Shown here one piece after another: positions 19,776 through 29,736 of a DNA stretch of 64,000 nucleotides (position 1 is the first letter of the stretch; each line of letters opens with the position of its first letter). The translations under genes were made by a program, and so were the position numbers. Origin of the DNA: Hippopus hippopus (taxonomy: Eukaryota; Mollusca; Bivalvia; Cardiida; Cardiidae); assembly GCA_946811185.2 (NCBI GenBank), contig OX328107.1, positions 24,945,587 to 25,009,586 of the forward strand, in the 5' to 3' direction. The notes under the pieces were generated by a model, which did not search any database, had not been told where the DNA came from, and saw only the letters and a program-made list of their open reading frames with translations.

Positions 19776-21302
19776 CTGAACCAAAAAAGAAACTCCCCGT
19801 GTTTAAGTGCAGATATACACAAATATGAAAATCAGGATTAAACTAGATTTATATGCATTAAAAGAGTATTTTATTGCGACTTTGTGTGAAAAAAATTATT
19901 GCTGAGGGTTTATCCAAAAGTAGTGAAATGGTAGTTAAAATGCGGAAGGGGTCGCTCACCAAAATCACAAATTAATACAGGGTATGACCACCTTCAGCAT
20001 GAAGGACTGCCTGGCATCGTTGGCGCATAGAACGGATAAGTGTATTGATTTCGGCTTGTGGAATGTTGTTCCATTCCTGAATTAAGGCTTGTCTTAGCTG
20101 AATGATGTTTGACGGTGGAATAGGGCGACGTCTAACACACTGATCCAAATTATCCCAAAGGTGTTCAATGGGATTCAGATCAGGGCTTTTGGCAGGCCAG
20201 TCATTAATAAATGCAATGTTATTCGCCCTGAGGAAATTCACATTGTCCTTAGCTGTATGGTTTGTGGCATTATCATGCTGAAAAAGAGTGATATTGGCAT
20301 TATTTTGAAACAGTGGGATAACGTGCCTCGCAAGAATTTCATCTCGGTAGCGTTGGGCATTCAAATTCCCTTCGATAACGACGAGATTAGTGCGAAAGCC
20401 ATGTGCAATGCCCGCCCAGACCAAGACAGAACCCCAACCCACAAAACGATCTCGTTCAAGTACGCAACAGTCGGCATAACGTTCATTTCTCCTACGGTAT
20501 ACTCGAACCCTTCCATCACCTCGATGAATGGAAAACGTCGACTCGTCAGAGAAAAGAACGCTATTCCATTGTTGTCTAAGCCAGCGTTGGTGTGTACGTG
20601 CCCAATTAACACGATTTATGCGGTGACGTCGCGTCAAAACACAACCAACGTATGGACGACGTGCATGTAGCCCACCCTCGCGCAAGCGATTGCGCACAGT
20701 TTGGGCAGATATACGGTTGTTATGTGTACCAGGGGTGTTAGCAGCAGTGGCTGCAGCAGTTTGGAAGCGATTGCGCAGGTGGGTGTTCCAAATATAGCGG
20801 TCTTGGCCGCGCGTCGTGACGCGAGGACGTCCACTACGTGGTCGATCTTCTGTACGCCCTGTTGCTTGAAAACGTTGCCTAAGGTGTCGAATAGCATGAG
20901 TAGAACATCCAATATTCATAGCAACAGCATTCATCGTCATACCAGCATTAAGCATGCCAATGGCACGTTCGCATTAATTTTGCAGAATTCTAGGCATATC
21001 AAAAATAAAGTAAACTAAAAAGAATTTAATTTTTTTCAACGTCTTTTCTTATTGACATGAAAGTCTATAAAATTAGACTGAAAGGTTTCAAAAAATATAC
21101 ACGAATTATACTGGTCCGTGCATGCACGTGAAAATCGCTTTCAGCAGGTTTCTTCTGAAAAATGCTTTCAATCGAGTTAAAATTTGTTTTATCGGACACA
21201 TAATCGTTCGCCCGAATATATGCAGGTCATCTGACATTTTGATTTTTTTTAATAACATTGCATTTGCACTTAAACACAGGGGAAGTTTCTTTTTTGGTTC
21301 AG
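19776..21302 (-). mobile_element. Tc1-like DNA transposon, nearly intact
   Basis: 1527 bp between TA dinucleotides (19774 and 21303). The inverted ends run about 36 bp, starting CTGAACCAAAAAAGAAACT on both sides and continuing to GTGTTTAAGTGCA, with only small differences between the two. It holds one long transposase ORF on the minus strand. Intact ends and ORF suggest recent activity. Confidence 0.93.
19972..20997 (-). CDS. Tc1-family transposase with an early in-frame stop
   Basis: The open frame from ATG 20955 to 19972 gives 327 residues. The N-terminal helix-turn-helix (MTMNAVAMNIGCSTHAIRHL, then RQRFQATGRTEDRPRSGRPR) should bind the terminal repeats. The catalytic domain shows VLFSDESTF (first Asp), LFQHDNATNHTA (second Asp) and WPAKSPDLNPIEHLWD (Glu). 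There are 35 residues between the second Asp and the Glu, one more than the DD34E of classic Tc1. Upstream of the ATG the frame continues as CERAIG, typical Tc1 sequence, and a better start (MPRILQN) lies at 20997, but a TAA at 20974-20976 separates them. Either the internal ATG is used and the protein lacks a few N-terminal residues, or this copy is inactivated by that one codon. Confidence 0.9.
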
Positions 21303-21342
21303 TATATATGAATTATGCTCTAGCAAAGAGGATTTAGTACAT

Positions 21343-21570
21343 CTATATGATTCAAGTTACAAAGCATGACATCATATGATTATGGATCCATAACATCCAT
21401 TTTGCGTTACAACCAACCCTATCATAAGGTAGACAGGTCCTTTGATTTGCACAAATTTGACAAGTAGCTAAGAGTTTCGACTCAGCTCAGCCTGTGCAGC
21501 CTGCACAGGCTGACCTTGTCAATGCCAACTGCAGATGTATAGAGCCCGCTTTTTACAGAGCACGGCTCAT
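21343..21570 (-). mobile_element. Foldback MITE family P
   Basis: ATTATGGATCCATAACATCC at one side and the palindrome CAGCCTGTGCAGCCTGCACA, then GGCTGA, in the middle. Confidence 0.6.
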
Positions 21571-21720
21571 ATATACATATGAAACTTTTATGAACCAGGA
21601 AAACCATGAGCCTAGAAAAAAGAAATGTCTGTTTACCTCCCATGGAAATATCATCTGTAAAGATCAATGCAACAGAGTGAAAAAGTTTGAAATTGGTGGA
21701 CACAGAGATAGAAATACAAG

Positions 21721-21926
21721 TTAAACCTTCCACTGCTAAGCTTGACTCACTGACCTTTTGTGGACAGCGTAGATCAAGATCAGACTGCACAGAACGTGCA
21801 GTCTGATATTTGATCTGCACTTTCCGCTTAGGAGACATTTTTCTTCAAAAAGTATCTTTGAAAAGGCAAACTCTTTGTTTTTACTATCGACTTGAAAGTT
21901 TCATTTATTTAGCAGGATAGGGGTTA
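21721..21926 (+). mobile_element. Foldback MITE family F, reference copy
   Basis: 206 bp with TTAA at both ends (21721, 21923). It opens TTAAACCTTCCACTGCTAAG, carries the hairpin TAGATCAAGATCAGACTGCA / TGCAGTCTGATATTTGATCT, and closes TTTATTTAGCAGGATAGGGG then TTAA. Confidence 0.88.
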
Positions 21927-22217
21927 ATATTTTTCCTCTACCAGTCCATTATCTGTGTTTTTTTCTGTCATTCCCTTACCTTGTAAAACCTTTTTTTGTT
22001 CCCTTTCCAACAGGGATATCTATTTACATGTTTACTTTGCACTGTGAAAGATTGTTTTTATTGAATATGAGTATACAAAAATGTCTGTCTTTATGTGTTG
22101 AATTTATGTTTGTGCAAAGCTTTTATATGAAAATCACTGGTATTGAAGAAATAATAAAGTAAGTCATTGAAAGTTTTAATTATTAATTTGTTTAATTATC
22201 AGATATGACAAATCTGA

Positions 22218-22448
22218 TTAACCCTTTACCACACAACCCCAAGTTTTATCGCTCCTGAGGAAGAAGTTTTTTTGAAAATATTGTGAGAAAAGGAAAAAAA
22301 ATGCTGGTAGCCAGCATTTTCTCTTATTCAACAATGTTTTCTACGCTTCCAAAAGTGAATTTCAATTTTTGAGTCAGGCTCTTCTTGTGTTCTACAAATG
22401 CAGTCAATTTGGACATGTCTAAAATTTTGTCGTTCGTTAAAGAGTTAA
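22218..22448 (+). mobile_element. Hairpin MITE family H, TTAA both ends
   Basis: TTAA at 22218 and 22445. The loop reads GGTAGCC; both arms retain the ATGCTGG/CCAGCAT core. Confidence 0.9.
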
Positions 22449-22679
22449 GAGATGCCTACACCATGGCGACCAAAACCCCAAATATGAAATCCATATCTGG
22501 TTATGGCCTTTTCGTATTTATTTGTCCTATCTGTAGTTCCAACAAAACAGAAACTCCTAAATTTTTTTTTTTTTTTATTAAACGGAATAATGTTGTATGT
22601 GGCTTTCTACAGTATTTCTGTCATACCTTAGTGACATGTCACTTATTCATGTCTTTCCTTTGGTTTCACATTGTGCCAG

Positions 22680-22762
22680 ATATTTGCAGTGCCTTCTCCA
22701 AGGACGCTCCTCTGAGAACAATGCCACCAGGCGGATCATACCAGGATTTTCTGTGTATCTAG
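22680..22762 (+). CDS. Candidate terminal coding exon, unknown gene
   Basis: An acceptor-like TTTGGTTTCACATTGTGCCAG is followed by an open stretch ICSAFSKDAPLRTMPPGGSY, then QDFLCI-stop. A canonical AATAAA with a GT-rich downstream element lies about 135 bp further on, at 22895. I do not recognise the peptide. Upstream exons were not found, and it could also be a decayed transposon gene end. Confidence 0.3.
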
Positions 22763-22894
22763 CCCACTGACTAAGCATGCACCGATTTGCGATTTGTTTA
22801 GTCAACTTTACGCTGTAACATTAATCCGCCATTCATATAAACAGAGTAACTGCCTTCCATACTATAAAATGTCTTATTCTATTTACTGTTTTCC

Positions 22895-22900
22895 AATAAA
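22895..22900 (+). terminator. Candidate polyadenylation signal AATAAA
   Basis: AATAAA followed 20-30 bp later by TGTTGTCATTG. It supports a + strand transcript ending here. Confidence 0.4.
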
Positions 22901-22952
22901 CTGTCTATAATTGCAAAATGTTGTCATTGAAAGTTGTAGGTATATAATAAAA

Positions 22953-23116
22953 GGAATATTATTTTGTAGTAACTTTCCTGGTGCTTGTATTTACTGCTCG
23001 CTGCGTAAGAAAATCTTGACATGGCGCTCGACCTTTGGTCTGGAGCGATATTAAATTTTCTCATGCTGCTCAAATTAAATACAAGCACCAGGAAAGTTAC
23101 TACAACATAATATTCC
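22953..23116. mobile_element. Foldback element with 41-bp arms
   Basis: Left arm GGAATATTATTTTGTAGTAA, CTTTCCTGGTGCTTGTATTTA; right arm is its near-perfect complement ending AACATAATATTCC. The loop of about 80 bp shows no coding sequence. No second copy was noticed in the window. Confidence 0.8.
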
Positions 23117-23294
23117 GTGTTTATCCTGTACAGGATAGTGATGTGTCATAATGGACAGGTTGAATCTTCAAAGAATAAGACAACGGCTTTCGATGCATGT
23201 ATTTGAGCCTGAAAGTTTACAGATATATAATAATTGGTTTTACAGTTTGGCACCAACAGAAATAAGGGGATTTCATTAATAAACAAATTTTATA

Positions 23295-25010
23295 CATGGA
23301 TCCGTGGAAATCAATATTTGACCAATCAGGTCATCGCATTTATTTTATCCGATGTGCAGCCTTGTTGTCTGCTATTTTGGTTCCCAAATAAACGACTGTT
23401 AACGTTGGAGGGGTGCAATAGTATTTATTTATTTTGTGTTTTAAACGTTTGAATTTAAGAAAAGGTTTAAAACATGTGCTTTGCGAACGTGTACCGCTGA
23501 CGTGAGATCATGCAGAGGCTGTAGACAAGTTTGAATTATGATAATGACTAAAAACTTGGACATATGTAAAGAGTTCTGATCAGCGGTATATTACACAATA
23601 GATATTAATCAAATCTATAGTTTTTTCCCTTCTGAAAGAGAGAAAAAAATGTTTTAAAATGGAAAACAAAGGTAAAAATAGACCTATGAAATACTAATAA
23701 AAAGAAAATGCGTTTACTTGAATATCTAACCTTGTTCAATAACCTATGCACATCCAAAAAGGTGGCCGCGTGACTTGTCACCAATGTTTCAGTTTGACGT
23801 TAATCTTAACCCATGGTGCATGAAAAATGTGCTAAATGTGTAGATATAGATCAGATTGCAAATTACATGAAGTTAAGTCTTGGTTTTAAACTATCTTCTA
23901 TTTACAATAAGCACTTTGACGTGTAGTTTTTACTGTCTACCTTACTAAGAGTAGATTTCAATTGTAAAAAGGTCTAACTTCTGTACTGGTGGAAGTTCAA
24001 TTCAATAGGCAACTTGTAAATTTTTCTTTTGATTAGCCATTTTAACCCTTTACCACATAAGCCCGAGTTTCACCAACCCTGAGAGACAGCTTTTGAAAGC
24101 ATTGCGGAAAAAGGAGAAAATGCTGGTAACATTCATTTTCTCCTTTTCTCACAGTGTTCTGTGCTCTTTCAAAAACAAATTTCAATTGTTGAGTCATTCA
24201 TTTTGTTGTCTGCAAATGTTTGAGTTTTGGATTGTTCTAAAATTTTGTCATTTGGTGAAGAGTTCAAGTGGATTAGCACGTCTGCCATGTCAAAGGGTGT
24301 GTTGACCAAGTAAACTGTTGATAGGAAGTGTGTTTGATCGCAAACCAATTTGCCACTCTAATCAACTTGACCACCCGTTGTCTTCAGTATATCATAAGAT
24401 AAAACAAAATACCGTCAATGATATTAACAAGTTTCTTAATTGACAGCACACTTAACGCATTTTTAAATCATCAGACAACCCTTTTCCCCTTAACGTGATA
24501 TTGAAATTTTTCATTAACCTACACCTCTCTGTAGAACCAGACCAGTCTATAAATTTTTTGAAATGTTTGTAATACAGTGTTACTTAATTGAGTATGATGT
24601 TGAAATGACTTTACTAGCCCTACGAAAACAGCAAGTATCTTTAATTCTATTATTCTGTGGTAAAACGGAGTTTTGTTGATGTGTTTTATTCTTTCTCATT
24701 GAAGTTCAAAACTTTGTTTAACCAAGTAGATCTGTTACATTTTCCGTAGCCCCCGTAATTCCCCCTTTTGGTACATATCCTTGTGTAATTTATTTCAAGC
24801 ATCTTTAAATTACTTACTGAGAATATATCATAGGCAGAAACATATGATTAAATTTTTTTTTTTCAGAATTTTATTGAGAGAAACAGTCATGACAGCACGA
24901 TTTAAGTAGCCTATCTGATAAACTGTATATGTATATTTACTGTGGTTGTTTGGGAGCCCTTGGCAACAGTAACCAAGGAAGTCGGTTTATCTTATCACCA
25001 CGGATCCATG
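23295..25010 (+). mobile_element. TA-flanked 1.7-kb non-autonomous DNA element, copy A
   Basis: Perfect terminal inverted repeats CATGGATCCGTGG / CCACGGATCCATG with TA on each side (23293, 25011). It contains a family H MITE (24042-24266) and a tRNA-like patch near 24263-24345. An opposite-orientation copy lies at 45674-47347. No transposase-like ORF is present, so it must be mobilised in trans. The ends and TA target suggest the Tc1/mariner or a similar TA-targeting superfamily, but this is inference. Confidence 0.88.
24042..24266 (+). mobile_element. Hairpin MITE family H nested in copy A
   Basis: Left TTAA at 24042; hairpin loop GGTAACATTC, mispaired. The equivalent insertion is present in copy B, so it predates the dispersal of the host element. 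Confidence 0.85.
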
Positions 25011-25189
25011 TATTGCCTGACGTTATCCACTGAATCACATGTAATCCAGTGTTGTTGCATAAATTTTCAGTTTTAAACATACTTTTTCTACTGTTAATTC
25101 ATGTTTGGCTAGAAGAAAGACTGTTAATTTTTTTTCATCTTTACAACCTGTTTCACTTCATACACAATAAAATATGATTTTCATATGTT

Positions 25190-25420
25190 TGAGCTATGCT
25201 CTGTGACAAGGGGTTTACTGCATCTGCGAAAAGCATCGACCCATGTCAGCCTGCGTAGTCTGCGCAGGCTGACATGGTTTTAAACTTTTTGCTATTCATA
25301 AATTTTCTACATGTCCAAGGACCATTCTAACTCATGATTCAGTTAGTTGTCAGTGAAATGGATTTTATTGATCCATAATTATGTGATGACTTGCTTGGTA
25401 TAATACATCAGGATGTTGCT
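25190..25420 (+). mobile_element. Foldback MITE family P
   Basis: The central palindrome CCATGTCAGCCTGCGTAGTC faces TGCGCAGGCTGACATGG. Right part GATCCATAATTATGTGATGA and CTTGCTTGGTATAATACATC. Confidence 0.75.
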
Positions 25421-25469
25421 TTTAACCCCTTTTCCAAAACTGCAGCTTGTGTGTTTTTTATTTCCTTAG

Positions 25470-25615
25470 AGTCATTAAAGATGAATGCAATTGCAGAAGG
25501 TTTCAACTGGGCACATATTACCCTTGGCAGACATATTGAAGATCGCCTTTTACGGGCAAGTCCCTATCGACAATATGCTTTGGAAATAGCTGTGCGACTG
25601 CCAATGTTTTCTTGA
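25470..25615 (+). CDS. Candidate terminal coding exon, unknown gene
   Basis: A strong acceptor (GTGTGTTTTTTATTTCCTTAG) precedes 47 open codons: SLKMNAIAEGFNWAHITLGR, HIEDRLLRASPYRQYALEIA and VRLPMFS-stop. The amino-acid mix is that of a normal soluble protein, unlike the low-complexity ORFs around it. I do not recognise the family. A poly-A run near 25748 could mean a retrocopy end. Its splice phase (two bases completing a codon) equals that of the candidate exon at 22680. Confidence 0.4.
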
Positions 25616-25639
25616 TTCACCAGTGGCTGTTGTTGACAC

Positions 25640-26320
25640 CTTACTCCAACTACATTTTCTTCAACATCCCACTGCTTTGGATAAGATTTATGGGTAATTT
25701 GTCTAATAAGCATTCTAATACATTATTTGACAAGTACTGGTAATCAAAAAAAAAAATGGAAAGGGGAAAAAGGAATTATCTTAATGTAAAAATTATTTTT
25801 GTAACGAGAATGAAAGTCTGAATTGAGTTTCCCTCTACATTTAATTGACGGTTGTACATTGATAAAAACAAGAACAGACACCTGGAAATTGAAATGAATG
25901 TTTAAAAGACACAGTTTTTATCCAGATATAAGAAGTAATCAATTACTTAAATGATAAACAGTTGCAAAGATTACCTACAAGGTTGGTCAATAATTAGCAG
26001 CACTTTAGCTGAAACTGACAGAGAGACAGAATTTTCCTCTTCCGAGGTCTGACAAAGTGATGAGATAGTGTATAAGTCGGGTTAGTGAGTGGTGCCATGC
26101 AAGATGGGTGAAAACATCTCATTCACGCGCACACACCCTTTCGCTCTTCCTTCACTCTCACAGACAAGAGTTCTGGTTAAGGGTGTAGTATGTTACCCTG
26201 ACAACATTTTGACCATTTCATCTATACTGGATTGACATAATTTGCAGAATAACTGCTTTTCATCATTATAAACTTAACCATCCTTTGAAAATTTCAAACT
26301 CCCAGGGTGGTCTGTACAAT
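25640..26320. other. No recognisable feature
   Basis: AT-rich with a short poly-A at 25748; nothing else clear. Confidence 0.5.
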
Positions 26321-26484
26321 AACTAACCATTCTTAAGATCATTCTTAGGTTTCTTCTCAAGAATGTTCTACATTTCAGAGTGACACAACTTCTGATTGGT
26401 TAAACCAAATGGTTCAGTCAATCAGAAGTAGTGATACTTTCAAAATCTTTAACTAGACTAGAATATTCTTAAGAATGGTTGGTG
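26321..26484. mobile_element. Foldback MITE
   Basis: Outer arms AACTAACCATTCTTAAGA and TTCTTAAGAATGGTTGGT; inner arms CTTCTGATTGG and TCAATCAGAAG around CCAAATGGTTCAG. About 160 bp, a complete foldback. No other copy was noticed here. Confidence 0.75.
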
Positions 26485-26561
26485 AATTCTGGCCCAGTTG
26501 CTACTTTATGGCTTTTTATTTTTAACATACAAGTTGTTCGCATCTGTTTTCAAGTTTGGAG

Positions 26562-26954
26562 ATGAGAAAGACAAGCCTAATGTTTATTTATTCAGCTCTC
26601 GCTATTGACACACTTGTTGCATGGAAAGTTGAGTCTTCTCACTGGTTGATCGAGGTCTTCAGAGACAACTGCACAAAAGGTTCCTGTACTGATTTGGAAA
26701 ATAAGGAGAGATTTGGGCGGAGAATCGGTGATACCATTTTGATTCAGATCTTCTACTTGTTGTATCTGAACCTCCGATATGGGCGTGCAACTGTTTTAAC
26801 CATAAGTGGCATAGTTATGCATTTCAGTTGCTGCTTCGTGTACATGATACTAAGTTTGGTGCCAGTGTTTTATTTCTTCTACAAGTTTGTTTTTGTAATA
26901 GCAGTTCTAGTTCAAATAATCTTCCACCTTCAAAAAGATAAAAGAATGAAATAG
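26562..26954 (+). CDS. Candidate small four-helix membrane protein
   Basis: 130 codons from an ATG. Residues 5-21 (SLMFIYSALAIDTLVAW) are hydrophobic. A loop follows with HW and two cysteines (DNCTKGSC), then a charged patch (LENKERFGRRIGD) and three further hydrophobic helices (near residues 54-70, 76-94 and 98-120), ending in a basic HLQKDKRMK tail. Four helices with a W plus C...C first loop recalls the PMP22/claudin layout, but the protein is shorter than that family's usual 160-220 residues and lacks its full motif, so I do not assign it. The frame stays open upstream to about 26526, where TTTTAACATACAAG could be a splice acceptor; this may be the last exon of a longer gene. No AATAAA follows closely. 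Confidence 0.45.
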   Translation: MRKTSLMFIYSALAIDTLVAWKVESSHWLIEVFRDNCTKGSCTDLENKERFGRRIGDTILIQIFYLLYLNLRYGRATVLTISGIVMHFSCCFVYMILSLVPVFYFFYKFVFVIAVLVQIIFHLQKDKRMK

Positions 26955-26989
26955 CTATTAATGTCACAGCCATTTAGAGTCCGAACAAT

Positions 26990-28400
26990 TTTACCTGCCT
27001 AAAAATGTAAAAAAAGATATTTAAGATATGTGTATTTTAAGACTGGAAACCTGTCCAAATTATATCTTAATTACAGTTTTGACCACTCCATCGTAGTCTT
27101 ATATATAAGCCCCTACGTACGTTGTTTTTCATTTTGATTTTCGCCACGTTAGTCGGGCCTTGTCTTGTTTAATTACTGTCATATTTAAACAGATTGCGTT
27201 AGTCATGGTCGATTTAGGTTTGTTATGCAACCGTCTGTAGGAATGAAAAACATGGCAGCCGCACCATCTGCAATCTAACATGATCTAGTGTTTTGACTGA
27301 TTTCTGAATGAACCTGCTATTATCCAGTAAAACAGCAGCTGAATATTTTCTTTTAAATATTGTCCAAAGGTACATGAAGTTCTTTTTCGTAATTATACCA
27401 GTATTTGAGAGACGAGACTAGGTAATAGAACTAGATGGACCTATTTAGACGTTACACACTGAAGAAAAACTAAATTGTGAAATATCCGTTAAATAGATGA
27501 ATGAAACACTGACGGGCCAGTCTATGTCCGAGTATTTAGGCAAGATCTACCTCCACCGCTACTATGCATACATTTGCAAGATTCTACCCTTATCATTCTG
27601 GACACACTTCCGAAACAAATTTAAATTTATTATTTTGGCTACCCTGGATTGTTAAAAATGTTAATTTCCAGAATAATCAGAAAATTGCTAATTTATTTTG
27701 TCCGAATATATTGGCCAATCACAGTAATTAATACATACCAGAGTTCTTGCACTTGTCGGCGAATCGTTCGTGTGTGTGTGGGGAAACAGCGTTATATTTT
27801 TAAACCCTGGATATAACACTACTGTCGATCATGGCTCCCAGACTTCAGCGTTATAGTAGAGTTACATTGTATGTCTTTGGGATATCATTTCTGTGCCCAT
27901 GCATAACAAATTCTGTGTGTCACTAATTGAGTTATTAGGCGCAGCAAAGAGTTAAACTGTCAAACAGACAGATAGAGATAAGGAGAGGGAAACAGAGAAT
28001 AGGGGAGGGAGAAGACCAATGAATATGAGAATACTCTCACAACACTGGATCCATGACCAACAATCTAGGGTACATACAAGCATCATTTACATGGCAGCTT
28101 CATCCAGATGTCTTGTTTGAATTGTTATTTACTCATGGGTCTTTATTCTGCTGTGAAATGAGAGAGAGACAGGGAGGGATGGAGGGATGTCATCCTCGGA
28201 ACTCAGGTTTGAAGCATTATGTTACTCTCCATGCATCACCCCTGGGAAAATTGACTAGCAAATCGTCGTTTCCTATGAATACTCATATGGTTGGGAAGTA
28301 CCCTAATAGCCAATCCAAAGATCGATAATATAATGATACTCTCTTGTAGAGAGGATAGTTTCATTTCTTCCGTTACTAAAAATAACCCTTGAAAAAACCT
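26990..28400. other. No confident feature
   Basis: Mostly unique AT-rich sequence. Two stretches (27250 and 28420) contain ATGGC(A/G)GC start-codon-like contexts, and 27960-28020 is purine-rich. Confidence 0.45.
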
Positions 28401-28407
28401 GAGGTTG

Positions 28408-28569
28408 TCAACAAATATGGCGGCCATTGGCATGCTTGTCTCCTGTGCCATTCTGCAATACAGGGACACTATCGATCTTTGTGTACGATTTTAACTGACA
28501 ATCTTTCGGTGTTACACCGAAAATATCTTTTAAATGCTTCTCGATTGTGGTGTTGATGGGTGCTGCCAT
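28408..28569 (-). CDS. Weak candidate first exon or small ORF
   Basis: Minus-strand ATG in a good context (AATATGGCAGC) opens 53 codons: MAAPINTTIEKHLKDIFGVT, PKDCQLKSYTKIDSVPVLQN, GTGDKHANGRHIC. The first 30 residues look like an ordinary helical protein start. No splice donor or family could be settled, and it could be fortuitous. Confidence 0.25.
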   Translation of the reverse strand: MAAPINTTIEKHLKDIFGVTPKDCQLKSYTKIDSVPVLQNGTGDKHANGRHIC

Positions 28570-28799
28570 ATTTAAAGTATCGCTAAGCTTGATTTGCAAC
28601 AAATGATGTGATTGGATATCGACAAGTAAAAAATAGAAATGACGGCGTATTTGTGATAAAAATAGTTTAAATTTTCTCAAAGAAAAACTGAAATCACCAA
28701 TAAAAATGCTTCATTCATAATTCATGAGAACGAGGAAATGCCAGCGAAATAACCCAGGGGCGATTACAGAATGAATCGAAACTGGGTCACCGAGGATGG

Positions 28800-29090
28800 A
28801 GGGATGTAAGAATAGAGTGTATATGTTTCCTAACTTTATACTGGTATATCTTCAAGCAACTGGCCCTTTTCCCCCGAGGTTTCTTTTTCCAGTACTTTTC
28901 ACATTTTCTTCAAGCGACTGGCTGCTTTTCCCACATTTAAGCCTCATCGAAACAATGTTCAGTGGGAAGACAGGAATGAATCTTGTTGCAAGCAATGACT
29001 GCCATTAGTTTTGTGTGAGAGTTTGGCCGAACTAAAATTCTCTCTCATATCCATCTTGATTGCAAGCCATGTCCATTATTGGGCTACTGG
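28800..29090 (-). mobile_element. tRNA-derived SINE
   Basis: AAGCGACTGGCTGCTTTTCC, CATCGAAACAATGTTCAGTG and GGAATGAATCTTGTTGCAA in the same order as 4600-4890. The head is eroded. Confidence 0.65.
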
Positions 29091-29289
29091 CCTTAGCAAT
29101 GGGTTAAATTACAACACTATCGCATGGAAGGAGGGAGGAGGATAAAAAGAATACAATTTACATAACTGGATCTGTCACCAACAATCTGTGGTCCATACTA
29201 GTATATTCACTAGGTAGCTTCATCCAGGTGTCTCTTCCATCAGCTGTTACTTACCTGTGGATCTTGACTCTTCTATGAAATACCAGGGT

Positions 29290-29292
<3 letters not shown>

Positions 29293-29327
<35 letters not shown>
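29293..29327. repeat. (GA)n microsatellite
   Basis: About 17 uninterrupted GA dinucleotides. Confidence 0.9.
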
Positions 29328-29332
<5 letters not shown>

Positions 29333-29394
29333 GTCTAGGGTATATCATATTTCCATGGCAGATTTATACAGATATGTCATAGAGTAAGTGGTCC

Positions 29395-29475
29395 TCTTAC
29401 CTGAGGTTTTTGATGTTGGTACTTTGCATAACATTCTCTCCAAGCCACTGGCTACTTTCATCTGTAAATTTTGAG
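29395..29475 (-). mobile_element. SINE fragment
   Basis: Only ACCTGAGGTTTTTGATGTTG and CTCCAAGCCACTGGCTACTT are recognisable from the SINE body. Confidence 0.45.
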
Positions 29476-29736
29476 ACCGTGGCTGTATCTCAAAAAGTAT
29501 TCAAAATTGATCAATAAAAGATATACAGCTGTAAATAGAGACTTTTTGTGAAATAACTAACTGAAAATGACATTCTCTAAATTCAAACTTAGAAAGAAAA
29601 CGATTGCCAAGACAACCAGTGTAAGGCTTCACGGAGCACTTTGAAATTGCTGTATACTAATAATCGATTATACCTAATAAATGCCTAACATAAATGTTTA
29701 CCGCCAAAATGTAATGTTAGAATGGGTGGTGTTAGA

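Noticed and set aside
20161..20670. 169-codon + strand ORF and other ORFs opposite the Tc1 transposase
   Set aside because: They are shadows of the transposase on the other strand; the transposase frame carries the conserved motifs.
23234..23452. ORF shared between 23.3 and 47.3 kb (NQVIAFILSDVQPC-like peptide)
   Set aside because: It lies across the end of the TA element and is shared only because the element is repeated; it starts outside the element and shows no family motif.
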